From positions 1,665,001 through 1,729,000 of the forward strand of contig JAEMWC010000047.1 in NCBI GenBank assembly GCA_016490735.1: a DNA stretch of 64,000 bases, written 5' to 3'. Numbering within the stretch: the stretch's first letter is position 1; each line of letters starts with the position of its first letter. Made by a program: the position numbers and the translations under genes. This DNA comes from Pachyseris speciosa (taxonomy: Eukaryota > Cnidaria > Anthozoa > Scleractinia > Pachyseridae). Below, piece after piece: positions 24,401-35,900 of this stretch. The notes under the pieces are model-generated. The model made no database searches, was not told where the DNA came from, and saw only the letters and a list, made by a program, of their open reading frames with translations.

Positions 24401-27400
24401 CAGGTTGCTTTGATTGTTATTCTGGCCCAGGTCGGCTCGTTCGTGCCAGCCGAGGAGGTCGATGTTGGAGTTCTGGACGCGGTTTTTACCAGGTACAGTG
24501 ACGTGATATTCAGGAGCAAGAAAAATATTTTCATGGTATAGTTAGCTAGTAGTGAAAACTGCAATTTTGATCGCATTTCAACTAGAAGTAGGTTTTCTAA
24601 ACTTGTAGTTCACGGAAGGAGAGACCGTTTCTCTTTAGAGCGAACTCGTGAAGCGTATGGGACGGGATTAACCCGCCCGCGGGTTACAAATTCATGATAA
24701 ACAAAACCACGTGGTCATAAAGGTTCATAAGGTTCATAAAGGTTTATTAAAATAAGAATGAATAGAAATATTACAATTTAGACTGACCTGAAGGTAGCTT
24801 AGCTAATCGTAGCAGGCCAGTCTTTTGAAACAGAAGCAATTATATTACAGTACAGGATTTTAAAAAAAAAAAGATAAGTGTATTAGTGTGAGATTGAAAC
24901 AAAAAAATGAGCTTGAGATTCTAAGATACTAAAGGTACTTGCAATTGTGTCTTCTCTAATGATTCTTTGGATCAAAGATGTCAATGTTAGTGTTACTGTT
25001 AGAAATGTTAGTGTTAGAAATGCAATTGTTAGAAATACGACTAGGTGGGGATAATGGTAGAGGTCAGGATATTATGGATCAGCAGTAGGATTATTGTTAC
25101 GGTTACAGGAGAGACGACCTGCCCTTGCACACACTCCCGTAGTTTCAGTCTTAATCTCCATTTTCTCGCTCGCTCCAGGCCTTTCGTTCGAAATGCTTGA
25201 ACGTTCGCACCACAGACCTACCAAAACAGGAATACACGCGCGCACAAATTATTGCGTGTGCTTTTTTTTTTTTTTTTTTTTTAATCAACCGTTGTCTCTC
25301 CTCACGCATTGGTTGTTGTCGTGCGCAACTTTAAATCGTTTTCACACCACTGATGAAGGGCTAAGCCCGAAACGTATGGTTTGTCTTTCAAACTACTTTT
25401 TGGCACTTCACTACCTTTTGTTTTTAACACTTTCAAAACAGGAATAGTCGGACGCGTTTGCGGTCCTCCCAGTTTATTTTGGGGGGTGTTTGTTATATTC
25501 TATGGGTTTTTTATTCAAAGGATGGGAGCAACGGACAACATTTACAAAGGACAGAGCACGTTCATGGTTGAACTTCAGGTAAATTTTCATCTCTAATATG
25601 TCTGTTATTTTGATTGGTCCAGACTACAGCTATCATGACTTAACAATTTTCTAAAAAGACTCAGGGTGCTGTGCTATTTCCGCTCGGTTGCAGTTTTACG
25701 AAACGTTTTCCAGCCATGTTGGGTGTGTACCCTTGTTATTTCGGAAGATGTTGAAGTTATTGAAATTAAGCTCATACAGCCGGTAAAAACTAAGTATAAA
25801 AGATGACAGAGGGGTTCTACTTAACGAGGATATCCAAAATTTGCAAATGTCGTTCCTCAAAAAAGTGCGTTAAGTAAAAATAAAACTAGGGAAAATGATC
25901 TGCCTAAACCCGTCACAGTTATGGTTTTTTGCTGGTTATTGAAAATTTACGAATTGTTTACGAGGTATTAGAACGAACGGGGAGTAAATTCGTTTCAGGG
26001 AGGCTGCTTTAATGCAGGTTAAAACATTGATAAACTGGTGACTTTATTTTACTTGCAACAGGAAACATCTGAGATTATTGCCCAGGCCACTTCAAAGTCA
26101 CTTGTCATTCTGGATGAGTTGGGCGGGGCACTAGTACTCATGACGGCACGGCCATTGCCTATGCTACACTTCACCACTTCATCAGTAAGGTATTGGCGTT
26201 TGACAAGTCGCTTGTTTTAATTCTCTGCATAAAGGATTTAATAAGAACGCAAAGCAAAATGGTTGGAGTTGGTCACGAAGCTGGGCGGCCGCTTCGTGTA
26301 GTCGAGCTTCTAAAAAACTAATGTGACATTCGTTCTCAGCTTGGTATTTTCTCAATTTTATCAATTTTATCATTTGGCGCTCGAGTCAATGCGTGCAAAT
26401 TTACTGAACCATAGTGTAATTTTTCTAATGCAACAAAAGTCCATTCTCAATAGTGATTCTTTCCTCTGAGGAGAGGTCCCGGTTATACCGGTTATACCTG
26501 TGTTACCACGCCCGTAAGCAGTGATACGTGTTTTTAACATCCAAGGGTGATAACGTGCTTACAATCTCTTGAAAAACAAGACTAATTTTCAGGAGTAAAT
26601 GTTGCGCCAAAGTAAAGTCTTGAACTGACGATGACCTATTTCGCTAACAGGTGTCTAGCCTGACTCTGTTTGTAACACATTATCCGTCACTGGCTGAGCT
26701 AGAAGTCATCTTCCCAAGTCAAGTTACCAACAATCATATGGCCTTTATGACGTCACATGAGGAGCATGATCAACAAAGTGCCAAAGATTTTACCGAGGGT
26801 GGGGATGCAGACTCCGTGCCTTTGGTTACGTTCTTGTATCACGTGGTCAATGGAGCAGCAGCAAGAAGCTACGGCTTAAACGTTGCTCGTCTGGCAGGAA
26901 TACCGAGAGAAATCCTCGACATGGCCGCTGAAAAATCACACGAACTAGAGATTGCTATTCTGTCCAGACGGTAGGTAGCCATTGCGTGTTTAGCTCCTCT
27001 CCCACCCCTCCCTTAGAAGAAATCCCGTGAACTGTTCTTAGGTAGTGGAGAGTGTTCTACAGACTACTATTGTGATGTTAAAATGGGGGCTTGAAGGGTG
27101 CGGATGATGAATGATTAACGAATTATAATAGTAATAACAATACATAGTGAGGATGCAAGTGAGCTCACAATTTGTTGCCTGCTCACATCTGTGACCTAAC
27201 ATCCCGTTACTGCCATATCTGGAAAGCCCAAGTTGTTTTTAACTTTAAAGACAGCCAAACAAACAAAGAAATGGGGCAAGTGTTCTCTAGTTGTCCTGTG
27301 TTTTTCTTCCGGGGAATTAGAATTTTATACCGTAGCAGAGTATATTGTGACACAAGTACACACCCCATCTTCCTCATCGTACATGAAATCATACCGAGCT

Positions 27401-28083
27401 CGCTGTCCTCTTTGGCTATGCGTTCAGACATATTTCTGTTAGGTCTTTAAAAATAAATTGGAGTGAATTTTCTTAAGGGCTATAACCCTTGTAAAGAAGG
27501 CGGTTCAGCGGTAGGATTACGAGCCCTCTATAAGTAAAAAGGAGCAATACAGAGTTGCCACGGCCAAGGAAAAGTAAGGGAAAACAGATTTTTTTAAGGG
27601 CAAGGAATTGTCAGAGAATTGTGCATCAAGTCAGGGAAATTCTAAATTTTACTTGAAAGTCAGGGAAAATTCAGGGAATTTTACTCTTGGCTAGCCACTA
27701 GGTTTGGGAAGCAGATTCCTTGTTGGAACTGATTTCTTTGGCCTCATCGCTGGCTTGTTTGCCCAAACGGGTTTTGTGTTGTATGGTCAGTGAAAATAGG
27801 TTTGTGGTCAGTCAAAAGTCTGCTAGGGAAATCTCAGGGATTTTTTCTTTCCCAACGTGTGACAACCCTGTAATAAATGATAGAAAATCTGCACAGGCCA
27901 GCAGAAGGACTCGAGAAATGATGGATATTTGAGGCGCAAATCAATACCAGATATTGATTTTATAATCTCCTTTGTTCTGTCAGTTGCCTCAAGACTGGCT
28001 TTCAAAAGATCTGTTCAAGCCCTCAAGTGACATGTGAATCCGTCAAGCAACTCAGGACTTCCTTGGAAAAACTTTACACCTGA
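9490..28083 (+). CDS. MSH3: DNA mismatch repair protein MSH3 (23 exons, frameshift in exon 21)
   Basis: Exons: 9490-9666, 10530-11129, 11836-11930, 12169-12308, 12737-12867, 13988-14160, 15469-15750, 18005-18089, 18762-18871, 19286-19418, 20197-20322, 20636-20697, 20831-20897, 21092-21193, 22227-22291, 22475-22699, 23401-23515, 24165-24233, 24404-24492, 25521-25578, 26062-26189, 26651-26970, 27984-28083. All phases chain. About 1150 aa, near the usual MSH3 length. MSH3 pairs with MSH2 (MutS-beta) and recognises insertion/deletion loops. Visible: PCNA-binding box QATISSFF (residues 32-39), mismatch-recognition domain starting near [10 protein letters not shown], Walker [10 protein letters not shown] (907-915), and the motif LTLFVTHYP. 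Exon 21 is 128 nt where the phase demands 129: one base is missing right after DELG (26121-26128). This gives a TGA at 26661-26663 and loses the end of the ATPase. The last exon is poorly conserved and its call is tentative. Confidence 0.95.
10055..10133. repeat. Perfect-stem hairpin in MSH3 intron 1
   Basis: The left arm AATTTTTACAAAGAAATGTA and its inverted copy at about 10105-10131 are separated by about 25 bp. It is probably a small relic MITE. Confidence 0.75.
11300..11440. repeat. G-rich low-complexity repeat (GGGGGCTTATTAGAG-type)
   Basis: Three imperfect copies of GGGGGCTTATTAGAG, separated by long G runs including a run of about 14 G, in the intron between MSH3 exons 2 and 3. Confidence 0.7.
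13389..13457. repeat. Short imperfect palindrome
   Basis: TTTCATTAAAACTAAAA at the left reappears inverted at the right (TTTTAGTTTCAATGAAA), with a second inverted pair CTGAATTCT/AGAATTCAG inside. It lies in the intron before MSH3 exon 6. Confidence 0.7.
14596..14979. mobile_element. MITE with TTAA target duplication (piggyBac-like)
   Basis: The ends are AGGAGCACTGTCAC and, reverse-complemented, AGGGGCAGTGTCAA, directly flanked by TTAA at 14592-14595 and 14980-14983. The exact TTAA duplication points to a piggyBac-type mobiliser. There is no coding capacity. It sits in the intron between MSH3 exons 6 and 7. Confidence 0.75.
16044..17870. mobile_element. 1.8-kb non-autonomous DNA transposon in MSH3 intron 7
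   Basis: The terminal inverted repeats extend about 80 bp: TGTTAAAACTGAATAGAGGC at 16051 and its inverted copy ending at 17864, then GTGAGATGCCACAAGGTCAA and CCCCTTGGGGCCAGTG, also mirrored. Just inside are clusters of AATCCG/GATCCG motifs in both halves. I found no transposase reading frame and could not define the target duplication. Confidence 0.8.
18226..18475 (-). mobile_element. LINE 3' end with (TTAC)n tail
   Basis: The plus strand reads AAGTAAGTAAGTAAGAACTT at the left edge, which is a tetranucleotide tail of a minus-strand LINE 3' UTR. Two imperfect copies of ATGAAATATATTTACAT-type sequence follow. There is no protein domain, so the family is unknown. Confidence 0.5.
19460..19930 (-). 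repeat. tRNA-headed SINE, diverged
   Basis: Read on the minus strand, a degenerate tRNA-like head with a box B-like GGTCGCGGTTTCAAACTTC lies at about 19855-19925. The body contains GGGACGTAAAAGAACCCTGA, close to the GGGACGTTAAAGAACCC motif seen in the SINE at 62925-63217. The body is shared, so common ancestry is likely. It lies between MSH3 exons 10 and 11. Confidence 0.5.
20345..20472 (+). pseudogene. Decayed tandem copy of MSH3 exon 11
   Basis: Begins 23 bp after the end of exon 11. It aligns with exon 11 from ATAACAAAATCCCTTGTGAA (20221) onward: the copy reads ATAGCAAAATCTCTTGTAAA (20357). The translation [19 protein letters not shown] matches exon 11 [19 protein letters not shown], then a frame change leads to [15 protein letters not shown] against [14 protein letters not shown]. 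It has an in-frame TAG, a 1-nt frameshift and a destroyed donor (GAATGTGAA where exon 11 has GGTATGTGG). It is a relic exon and cannot splice normally. Confidence 0.8.
21322..21590. mobile_element. Foldback MITE in MSH3 intron 14
   Basis: The arms are about 95 bp. CGTATTGCCCACTCCAAAAG at the left is mirrored by GGAGTGGGCAATTACG at the right, and AGACTGGTACTAGTGAAGAA, GTGGGATCGTTTGGG and GTAGACGGA also recur inverted. No coding capacity. Confidence 0.85.
21680..21800 (+). repeat. Repeat shared with 56790-56890
   Basis: Both copies contain TGACGTCATTCGT, then a CGCAAACT/CGTAAACT block, GTCCAATGAAAACACGAGG or GTCCAATCAAAACGCGAGG, and CCATTGTATAAA. The order CRE-like, CCAAT-like and TATA-like could be a promoter region of an unidentified element; that reading is speculative. 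Confidence 0.5.
22351..22412 (+). repeat. tRNA-like relic next to MSH3 exon 16
   Basis: CCCCTGTAGCTCAGTGGTAGTGCATCC carries a good box A; the box B region has decayed (CTCAGAATTCGGA). It ends 62 bp upstream of exon 16. It looks like a truncated tRNA-derived SINE head. Confidence 0.55.
23551..23886. repeat. Insertion containing a 64-bp-arm palindrome
   Basis: CCATTTTGCTAATGACCAGT at about 23710 to GGCAAACGG at about 23778 is mirrored by CCGTTTGCC to AGCAAAATGG at 23810-23878. The whole stretch is bracketed by the direct repeat GTTCCCAATTG (about 23540-23550 and 23890-23900), a possible 11-bp target duplication. Confidence 0.7.
23900..23971 (+). repeat. tRNA-like SINE head with intact acceptor stem
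   Basis: GGCTTGA at the start pairs perfectly with TCAAGCC at the end. Box A is TAGCTCAGTAGGTAAAGG and box B is GGGTTCGAATCCC. The anticodon arm does not form a convincing 5-bp stem, so I call it tRNA-derived, not a functional tRNA gene. A SINE-like body (TTTTTTCCAAGTTTTCTTTT) follows. Confidence 0.6.
24712..25080 (-). mobile_element. Probable LINE 3' end with AACCTTTATG-type tail
   Basis: The left edge carries GGTTCATAA repeated three times followed by GGTTTATTAAAATAAG, which on the minus strand is an A-rich UTR ending in short tandem repeats. No protein domain is preserved. Confidence 0.4.
25090..25445 (+). repeat. Retroelement fragment with a hammerhead-like core
   Basis: CTGATGA (25350-25356), a GGGC-TAA-GCCC hairpin (25358-25368) and GAAAC (25369-25373) are in the order and spacing of a hammerhead ribozyme core. 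Such ribozymes are known in Penelope-like elements. A run of about 20 T lies at 25262-25282. No reverse transcriptase is present, so the element type is an inference. Confidence 0.45.
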
Positions 28084-28829
28084 TTTTACACACGCAAAGA
28101 CACGAGCCTGCCGATTTTAGCTCTTGACAGCAAAATTTAATTTGTGATTTGAAGTGATGGTGTATAGGCTCTGGTAACGCAATTTCAGTCTTGAACCGAG
28201 GATGTGCTCACTCTAGAATCGCAATGGTCTATGCAAGAATAGCGTCTTGTGAGGCTAAATATGAGTCAACACTGGCCGAAATAAGCACGACCTCAGACAT
28301 GGTGTGGAAACGAGTGTTGCTTGGAAACTTAGTGGTTACCGTCGCAATTAAAGGACACGTGAGCAATTTATGTGACTGGCCTGCGGATCAGACTTCTGTA
28401 ACTCAAGCTACCAAATTTGCTGTATGAATTTTGGGAAAAATGGAAGATAAATTTCATCATGTGATCATATACGCAATTGTAGAGAAAAAAATAGAAGAAA
28501 AGTAAATGGTTTATTTTGTACATTGTTGCTGCGTGCTATTAAAAATCAAAATTTCGACAAACGCTCTAGAATGAGACAACATTTCGAAGTAAGATGTCGA
28601 CGTGAGTACATTAGAAAGAAGTATGCAAAAGAAACGTTCTGGCTGATAAACGTAAGTTTACTGAATTCTACTGGAATTGGACTGCACAAAATCCTTCCCT
28701 TTTCCCTGGGGGTGATTGGTGCATCGTCTCTATCTATTTAGAACGACCTTTTTTTACGTGTATCTAGTTTTCTCAGGCGTGACATCAAAAGATCCAAAAA
28801 AGACCTGGTTAGGCGCAGCTAATATTGCC
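28084..28829. other. Convergent intergenic region, MSH3 / DUF885 gene A
   Basis: Both neighbouring genes end here. An ATTAAA at about 28536 could serve MSH3 polyadenylation. I see no gene or repeat. Confidence 0.4.
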
Positions 28830-30022
28830 CTAGGCGAAATGCCTGGTAGCCTGAAAATACAACTCTCTTTCTGGCTTCTTTTCGTCTTTCTCAGACGCAG
28901 CTCTCTTGGGAGGATTTAGGATATAAGAACAGCCGTCCTTCTCGGGTTGCTTGACACAGTCAACATACTTGCTGATATGCTCCTGCAGGTAAGCAATGGG
29001 CGAAGGTCCTGGCGAGAGAACCTGGAGAGGAATTCGGCAAAACATGTGAAATAACACACGACCGTGAAATAAATACAGTTAACTATTCAAAATAACACCT
29101 ATCCCGTGCGCACCACCTACACTCTCTTTACTCATTCTTTACTTTCAAAAGCCCAACCATCCAGTCAGAAAAACGTTGCTTTGTCGCAGTTTTGTCTCTG
29201 AGTCTGCACTGTTTTGTTCAGCAGCAGCGTCGTGACTGGAAGCGCAATGTGAAGTATGACGAAAGTTTGACGGGAAAATGATATGAAAAGTCACGGCCTA
29301 AAAAAGACTTTACTGTACTTTTTTAGTTTTAATTTTCTGCTTTTTGTAATTGAGCAATTTAACTTAGTATCTTTGCCTTCCCTTTGCGAACGATTGTTGG
29401 GTTGTATACTATTAGTTTTTATCAGACAGCCGTGTTAGCTCGTAAAGTTGGTAAGTCTAAATTAAATTACTGACCTGGTAATGGAAATCTTTGAGGCTGA
29501 AGTCTTTACCCAAAGCAGCAGTGGCGTTTTCTCTGGCTTGTAGAATTCCTAACCTTCCAACCATGTAGGCTGTAGCCTGTCCTGGCCAGCCCTGGTAACG
29601 AGTTACCTGGTGCAAGCAAAAGATGACAATTTTAGGGAGTTTAAGCAGAGCCGTTTTTGAGCGACGTACGTCAACCGGAAGTGAGGCGTTTTCTCTTCTT
29701 ACTACTCTTGGCGCTACCAGATTTGTATTACTAAGTGTCTTTACTCTTATAGAGACGATTTATTTGAAAATTTGCACAATCACTGCCCAAATATGAGAAA
29801 TGCCCATTTCCGGTTGACGTGTGTCGCTCAAACACGGCTTTGCTTAAACTCCCTTATAATAATTAATACCGTGTAGGTTACATTTAGACTGATCAATCGT
29901 TCCCAATTGTTGCCTTCTGGTGATGTCTCAGAACACCAGCATAAACATCATTATTAACATTGGCGCCATCCTGGTCATTATTATCACTGGCGTAGTGTTA
30001 TCATCGTCTTTGTCACTGACCC

Positions 30023-30053
<31 letters not shown>

Positions 30054-32939
30054 GTTAACAACAGCATCATGATCGTCGTCACATCTAAGTAATAATATTC
30101 TTACCTCTTTGTCAGTGAGGTCGGAGTCATCCCAAGCATACTTTGCAAACATTTTGATAGCTTCAGCTCTCTTCATTCCTTTGTAGTGCAAACCCGTGTC
30201 CACAATCAATCTCAACGCTCGCCAAATCTAAAAACAAAACAGGTATACAATATCCTTTGGTAAATGCGTCACTGGATTATTCGAACAAGAAAAAAAAAAC
30301 ACGGGCTATCCTTTACTGGGCAGACGATTTCATTTAGTATATAGAGCCGGGGCCTTCTGACACATTACAGGAACAATTCAGCAAAATAAACTTAACACCA
30401 CAGTCAAACCTGCCGCAAGCGGACATCCTTCGGCCGAGGAGGTGTCTGCTTACAGGAGGTTATGAATGTAGAGTTTCAGTGGAGAAATCGCCGGCACCGT
30501 GGTTTGTTGGTGTCCGCAAGCGAAGGTTTAACTGTATCGTAGCTTTTGAACGTTGTCCTTATGCAATCACGACGAGGAAAACCTAGATTCTGAACCTTCC
30601 CAAAATTAAATTAGGACGTTGCAAGTCTGCTGCTAGGGCTGTGGGCTGTAAGTATCCAAATTCATTTGAGTGGATGAGATGTCTGACAACAGCCCTGAAG
30701 ACTTTATGTTCTTTGCTCGCTGCATTGTAAGCTGCGCTGTGAACCGCAAATAGTCGGTACCACTTGTATAAGCACCTTCCGCTAATTCAGAAAGATGTTT
30801 CACTCAACTTTTTACTATATATTATTACCCACCTGCCATTTTAACATGCCGTATCTTCTCATTGGTTCGTTGTCATACACGTTTGTATCATCTGATATCA
30901 GCGGATTTTCGGCGTAAAGAGCCCAGCCTTCGTTATACGCTGTGTAGTATGTTTTGGAAGCCAACCAACCGATCAAGCCACCACAGGTGTCTAAGAAATG
31001 CTCTCTAAGTCCTTGGTTCTGAATTGAGAAACAAATACTACTTGTTAACAGATAAAAGAGGAAATCACGATCTCTTGTTATTAATAGACCAAACTGGTAG
31101 GTTCTCACAAAAGATCATACATTTTTTTTCTCTTACTCAGTCACTCACTCGTTCGTTCGTTCCTTCCTTCCTTCCTTCCTCAATTAAGGAACCCAAAGAA
31201 TCAATCAAATTTGCTTAGGTGCTGAAAGCCAATCGTGTTTACTTTGGTTTTTCCTTCATACCCTGTTGTCATTGGTTCTCACAATAAAAGCCACTTATCC
31301 ATTGGTGACTTAAGGCGCTGTTAGACTGTGCAATGTTTCGTGCAACTTGTGTCGCGACGCCATTGCGAGACAAGTTGCACGAAACAATGTACCAAGTGTA
31401 ACATACCCTGCAAAGTCCGAAATCGTTGCGAGACAAGTTGCACGAGCCGTTGCAGAACTGAAGTAGAATCGAGTTCTACTTTCTGCAACGGCTCGTGCAA
31501 CTTGTGTCGCAACGATTTCGGCCGTTGCAGGGTGTGTTACATTTGGAACGATGTTTGCAGTGCCTTTTCTCGCACGCATTTTCCCGCGCTGGCGCCGGCT
31601 ACATATATTAGATTCGAGCTCTGATTGGCCGGCTCGTTGCGCTGTTTACTTCTTGTAATTGGCCAGAGCAATTACTTTGGTTTTCGTAATACGACCCTCA
31701 ACTGAAAAACATTCTATTACAAGTTCCCAGAAACTGCTCCGCTACAAACAAATGCGAGAGTTCACTAATTCCGTTTACCTGAATATGGTGTCCTGGCCGC
31801 GCTTCGTGAGCGTTTATGCTCCACTCGGAAGACCTGGGGCCTAACTTGTTCAGGAAAAACGGAAAATTGTAATACGCCGGCTTGGTACACAATGGATTAC
31901 TGTCATCATAGCTCTGTATTCCACTGGACGGGTTTAGGCTGGGACGAAGCTCGACTGGACAGTTGGGATTTGTTTGCTTAGGTCCACCAAAATGAAACAT
32001 GTCGATTGTTTTGGGGTACAACAAACTCATCGCCTGAAACAGAAAAAAGTGAAAAACATATTGTTTTTAAAATTGACTGTCACTATTATCATTTCTTGAT
32101 TGTGATTGTGAGTAACCTCATTAAAAAAATTGGACACTTTCCAAATTAATTCCGTTTTTAATCAAAGGGGACAAAGAATTCATGCCTGTCGCGTATTTTG
32201 AGTTTTAATAAAGCGGAGTACGAGTACCACTCAAGGGTACCTTTTTTCCAGGTTTTTTAAAACTTCTGAAACTAGTTAGAGTACTGCAAGCTGATATAGA
32301 AACTGTGTTCCTAAATGACGAATATTTGTTGTGTTTTTTGACCAACCGCCTGCAGGGAGACACAAACGCAAAGTCGGGGATGGCGCAGTGGTGAGAGCAC
32401 TCCCCTTCCACCAATGTGGCCCGGGTTCGATTCCCAGACCCTGCGTCATATGTGGGATGGGTTTCTTGATGGTTTACGTCTTGGTTCGAGAGGTTTTTCT
32501 CCTGGTACCCCAGTTTCCCGTTCTCCTTTGAACCCGACATTTCCAAATTCCAGTTCAATTTTCCGGAATTCGAGGGCCACAGGTTTTCTCAGGTTGAACT
32601 GCTGTTAAGTGTCACCCAAGTTATACAAAGGAATTAATTAAACTATAAATAGCGCTTACCGCTCTCGCATCAGTAAACCAAATTTGCAGAGCTTTCCATC
32701 TCATCGGACAATATTTCTTGGCTCCTTCAATGGTGCTGCATCGCTTGTATGCCTGGTTATCGGACTCGTTGGCTGGAAACTCGTCTTGATTATAGTAATT
32801 ATCAGGTGAGTCTAATTTGGCTTTGAATTCATCTATGGCTTCAGTTTCGTTTTCTATTCCAGTGAAGCTCTTGGCAGCTTTCACGGCCTAGGACGACAAA
32901 TGAAAAATTGCCAGGTTAATTATAGTCTTATTAAAAAAT

Positions 32940-32979
<40 letters not shown>

Positions 32980-35900
32980 CGACAAAATAGTAAAAACGAT
33001 TTGTACTTTGACTGGATCTGTGATCATTTTGCTACAGTTGTAGCACCTACAGTAACCATTCGTCATATACACAACATTCCAATGTGGCATCCAATTTATT
33101 CGATTATTTTGTTTGCATGTATGTTAATTAGCCCTCTTTGGCTCGCCAACATGTACAAAAATGAGACAAAGAGGGCTAATTAACGTGCATATTAAAAATG
33201 TTAAATTAGCTCAATTTTGGAATAAGGTGTATGGGGTATTACTAGGGGGATGGTGGCGATAACCACACCGACGACGATGATGATGATGACAACGATGATG
33301 TTGATGACTGGTGATGATGATGATGACGACTGGTGATGAAGACGATGATGATAACGACGTCAACGGTGAGGAAGACGATCCACGGAGCTGTTTCGTCCTT
33401 GTTAGGACTCATCAACATGGCATAGCCGTCGGACGAAACAGCTGACGTCCATGGCTGCCACTACCCAGGTGATAAGGCTGTGCGCATGCGTCAGGTACTG
33501 GCCTTAGATCAGAGACCACCAACTGTCACTGGAACAACAATGGGCAGGAAGACTTCTCTGAACCTTGGTCTTGTCTCAATGAACTTAAGCTAGTATATTG
33601 GCAAGTCTAGAAACTTAAGAAATTGACTTCCTCTTCGAGTCGACCGACCACAAGGTGGGACATTTGAACAGCTTTGGACCCCGCCCTTGGGGCATTTGTC
33701 AGTTTGGTTTCGAAAAACACCGATGCCTGTAGAAGGAGCCCTGGACTGCTGAAGATGACCGATAAGTAATACGACATAAATTGATGATTCTGACATAACG
33801 GCTTCCGCACAAGACGTATTGGGTGTTTAAAAGTTAGATTGCAAGAGAGTCGGAGAAAAACGATCAACATGGGTGGGTATCTTTAGACGCTGCCTTCAGC
33901 TTCATTTCAAAACTAAAACAAGTACTACATTGTACCAACCAGTGGATAAAGCTTCTTTAGCTGTTCGTATCCCAGACTGTGAACTCTATCTGGCGACATC
34001 TCATTGGTTGTAAAGTATGGCATTATCATAGAGTATGCCTTTTTACCATCCAACATTTCACCGGTTGGTAACGTTTTGTTTGTCGCCCAAGATGTGTTCT
34101 CTTTGCCATCAACCCACACGTGATCCAGTGGCAGAGTAGCCAGTCCGCTTGAAAAGTTACTTGGCACACAATGGCGGTAATGCTCACCATCCAGATACCT
34201 ATGGTATGATTAAACGCAACGGCAAGAATGTTAAGTCCACAAATCCTATCTAAACTAACCTGTCCGTCTCCAAGCACCAAGAAGGCAAGAACACCAAACA
34301 CAATGCAAGCACAAGAAAAAAATATAAGCTGTATTTCCTCTTTAACGGCATTCCGCCGCAGTCTTCAAATCGTCCTGAGCTTTGCGCGTTTGCTTTTTGC
34401 GTTTGCTGATTGTTATTTTTCACGTTTACACTTCCTATTAATCTTTGCAACTTTTCCTATTTGCACTTTATATTCTTAGAACATCTAAAACTAAGTGTAA
34501 TTTATTTAAACCATTTTATATCTGCACTTTGTCATTAGAATTTTCATTCATAGTACATGAAAGCAGACGAGCCATTTCCGAACTGTTACTTGCGAGTTAA
34601 TCTGCCTTGTGAATGATTTTGTTACCAGCAATTCAGTATTGTGTAGCGAAATGTTATGTCCCCGTTGTTTCCTTCGACTCCGTGCATTTATTTATAACTT
34701 CACGACAAGCAAATGATTTCATCATCTACTTTACCTTAGCAACTGTGCTATTGGTTTTCCTATATATTCCAATAGGTACTCGTTTAATGACTGCTTTACA
34801 GATTTGCCACTGTGATCGTTCTTCCAGGTGGTTTTCATGTCTTCCGTGATGCTGGAAAAGTAACCGTCATTTACCACACCTTTGACGTACCCCTCATCAA
34901 GGACACCTGCACGGAGTGCGATTCAACTCATTAGCCAAGAAGTGATGTGTTTTTATTCGAAGTCAACTAAAGTAGAATTCGATTGAGTCAAGTATACCCC
35001 GCCCTTTACACTTCGATATTAAAGTGTTTTCTCCTGACCGTTTTCCACATAGTTCTTACGGAACTAGTTGAAAGAATTTGCTGGAACATTAACAGTGGTT
35101 ACGCAATTTGCAGTAAATGGGACGGAACAAAAATCCCAAATGAAAATTTTCATGGGACTCGCGTGTTCCATTTCCACATAGATTCCCAAAGGTCCGGTTT
35201 ACTAAGCGATCCTAGCCGAAAGGCCTGGAACTGGTAGAAATGAGCAAATGGAACCCACATTTCCTTTTGAAAATTCAGTTTTGGGAATTTTGGGCTACCT
35301 TTCAAGAAATCCCATTTTTTCCGTTTGTGAAGACCAAAATTACATTCCAACCGAAATTGGTAAAAACCAATTTCTTTTGGGACTCACAATCGTCCCGAGA
35401 GAAATTGACATTGTATGGAGAAATTAGCTGCTGATCAGTGTTTGGAGTTCAGATTAGCTGAATTCAAGGAGATCAGTCTAGTTTCAGTTTCAGTTTATTA
35501 ATTTGCCAGAAAAAAAAAACTAAAAAATGCTATGTGCTTAAAGGAGCTACGTATCAATCGCCAGTACAAGCAACGTTTAAAGAATAGAACATACGCATGC
35601 ACGAACGGGGTGAGTTTGCAGTATGGCGGACAATCTCGCACTTCCGGTTGAACTGCGCATGCTTAGGGTTCAGCGCCAAGTTGGACTTCCGGTAATTTGT
35701 ATTGTTTGACAAACCAATCAGAATCGTAAACGTAATGGATCTTTCGAGAGTCGTTCGTTTCTTCAAGCGTGCGCAGTAACGAACAAAGACTGGAGGTACG
35801 TCATTCTCTGGCGGATGTAACGCTTCACTTGCTTGCTTTTACGTGAGGGGAGCCCACGCGCGAGACTAACACAAACGCATGCGCAAGCAAAAGGAAATGC

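Noticed and set aside
27720..27932. Candidate alternative last exon of MSH3
   Set aside because: No acceptor gives the required phase with a sensible continuation; 27984-28083 fits better, though weakly.
31310..31624. Overlapping ORFs on both strands
   Set aside because: They arise from the palindromic MITE at 31315-31590; symmetry, not coding, explains them.
32205..32558. 117-codon minus-strand ORF
   Set aside because: It is the antisense of a tRNA-derived SINE and its flank.
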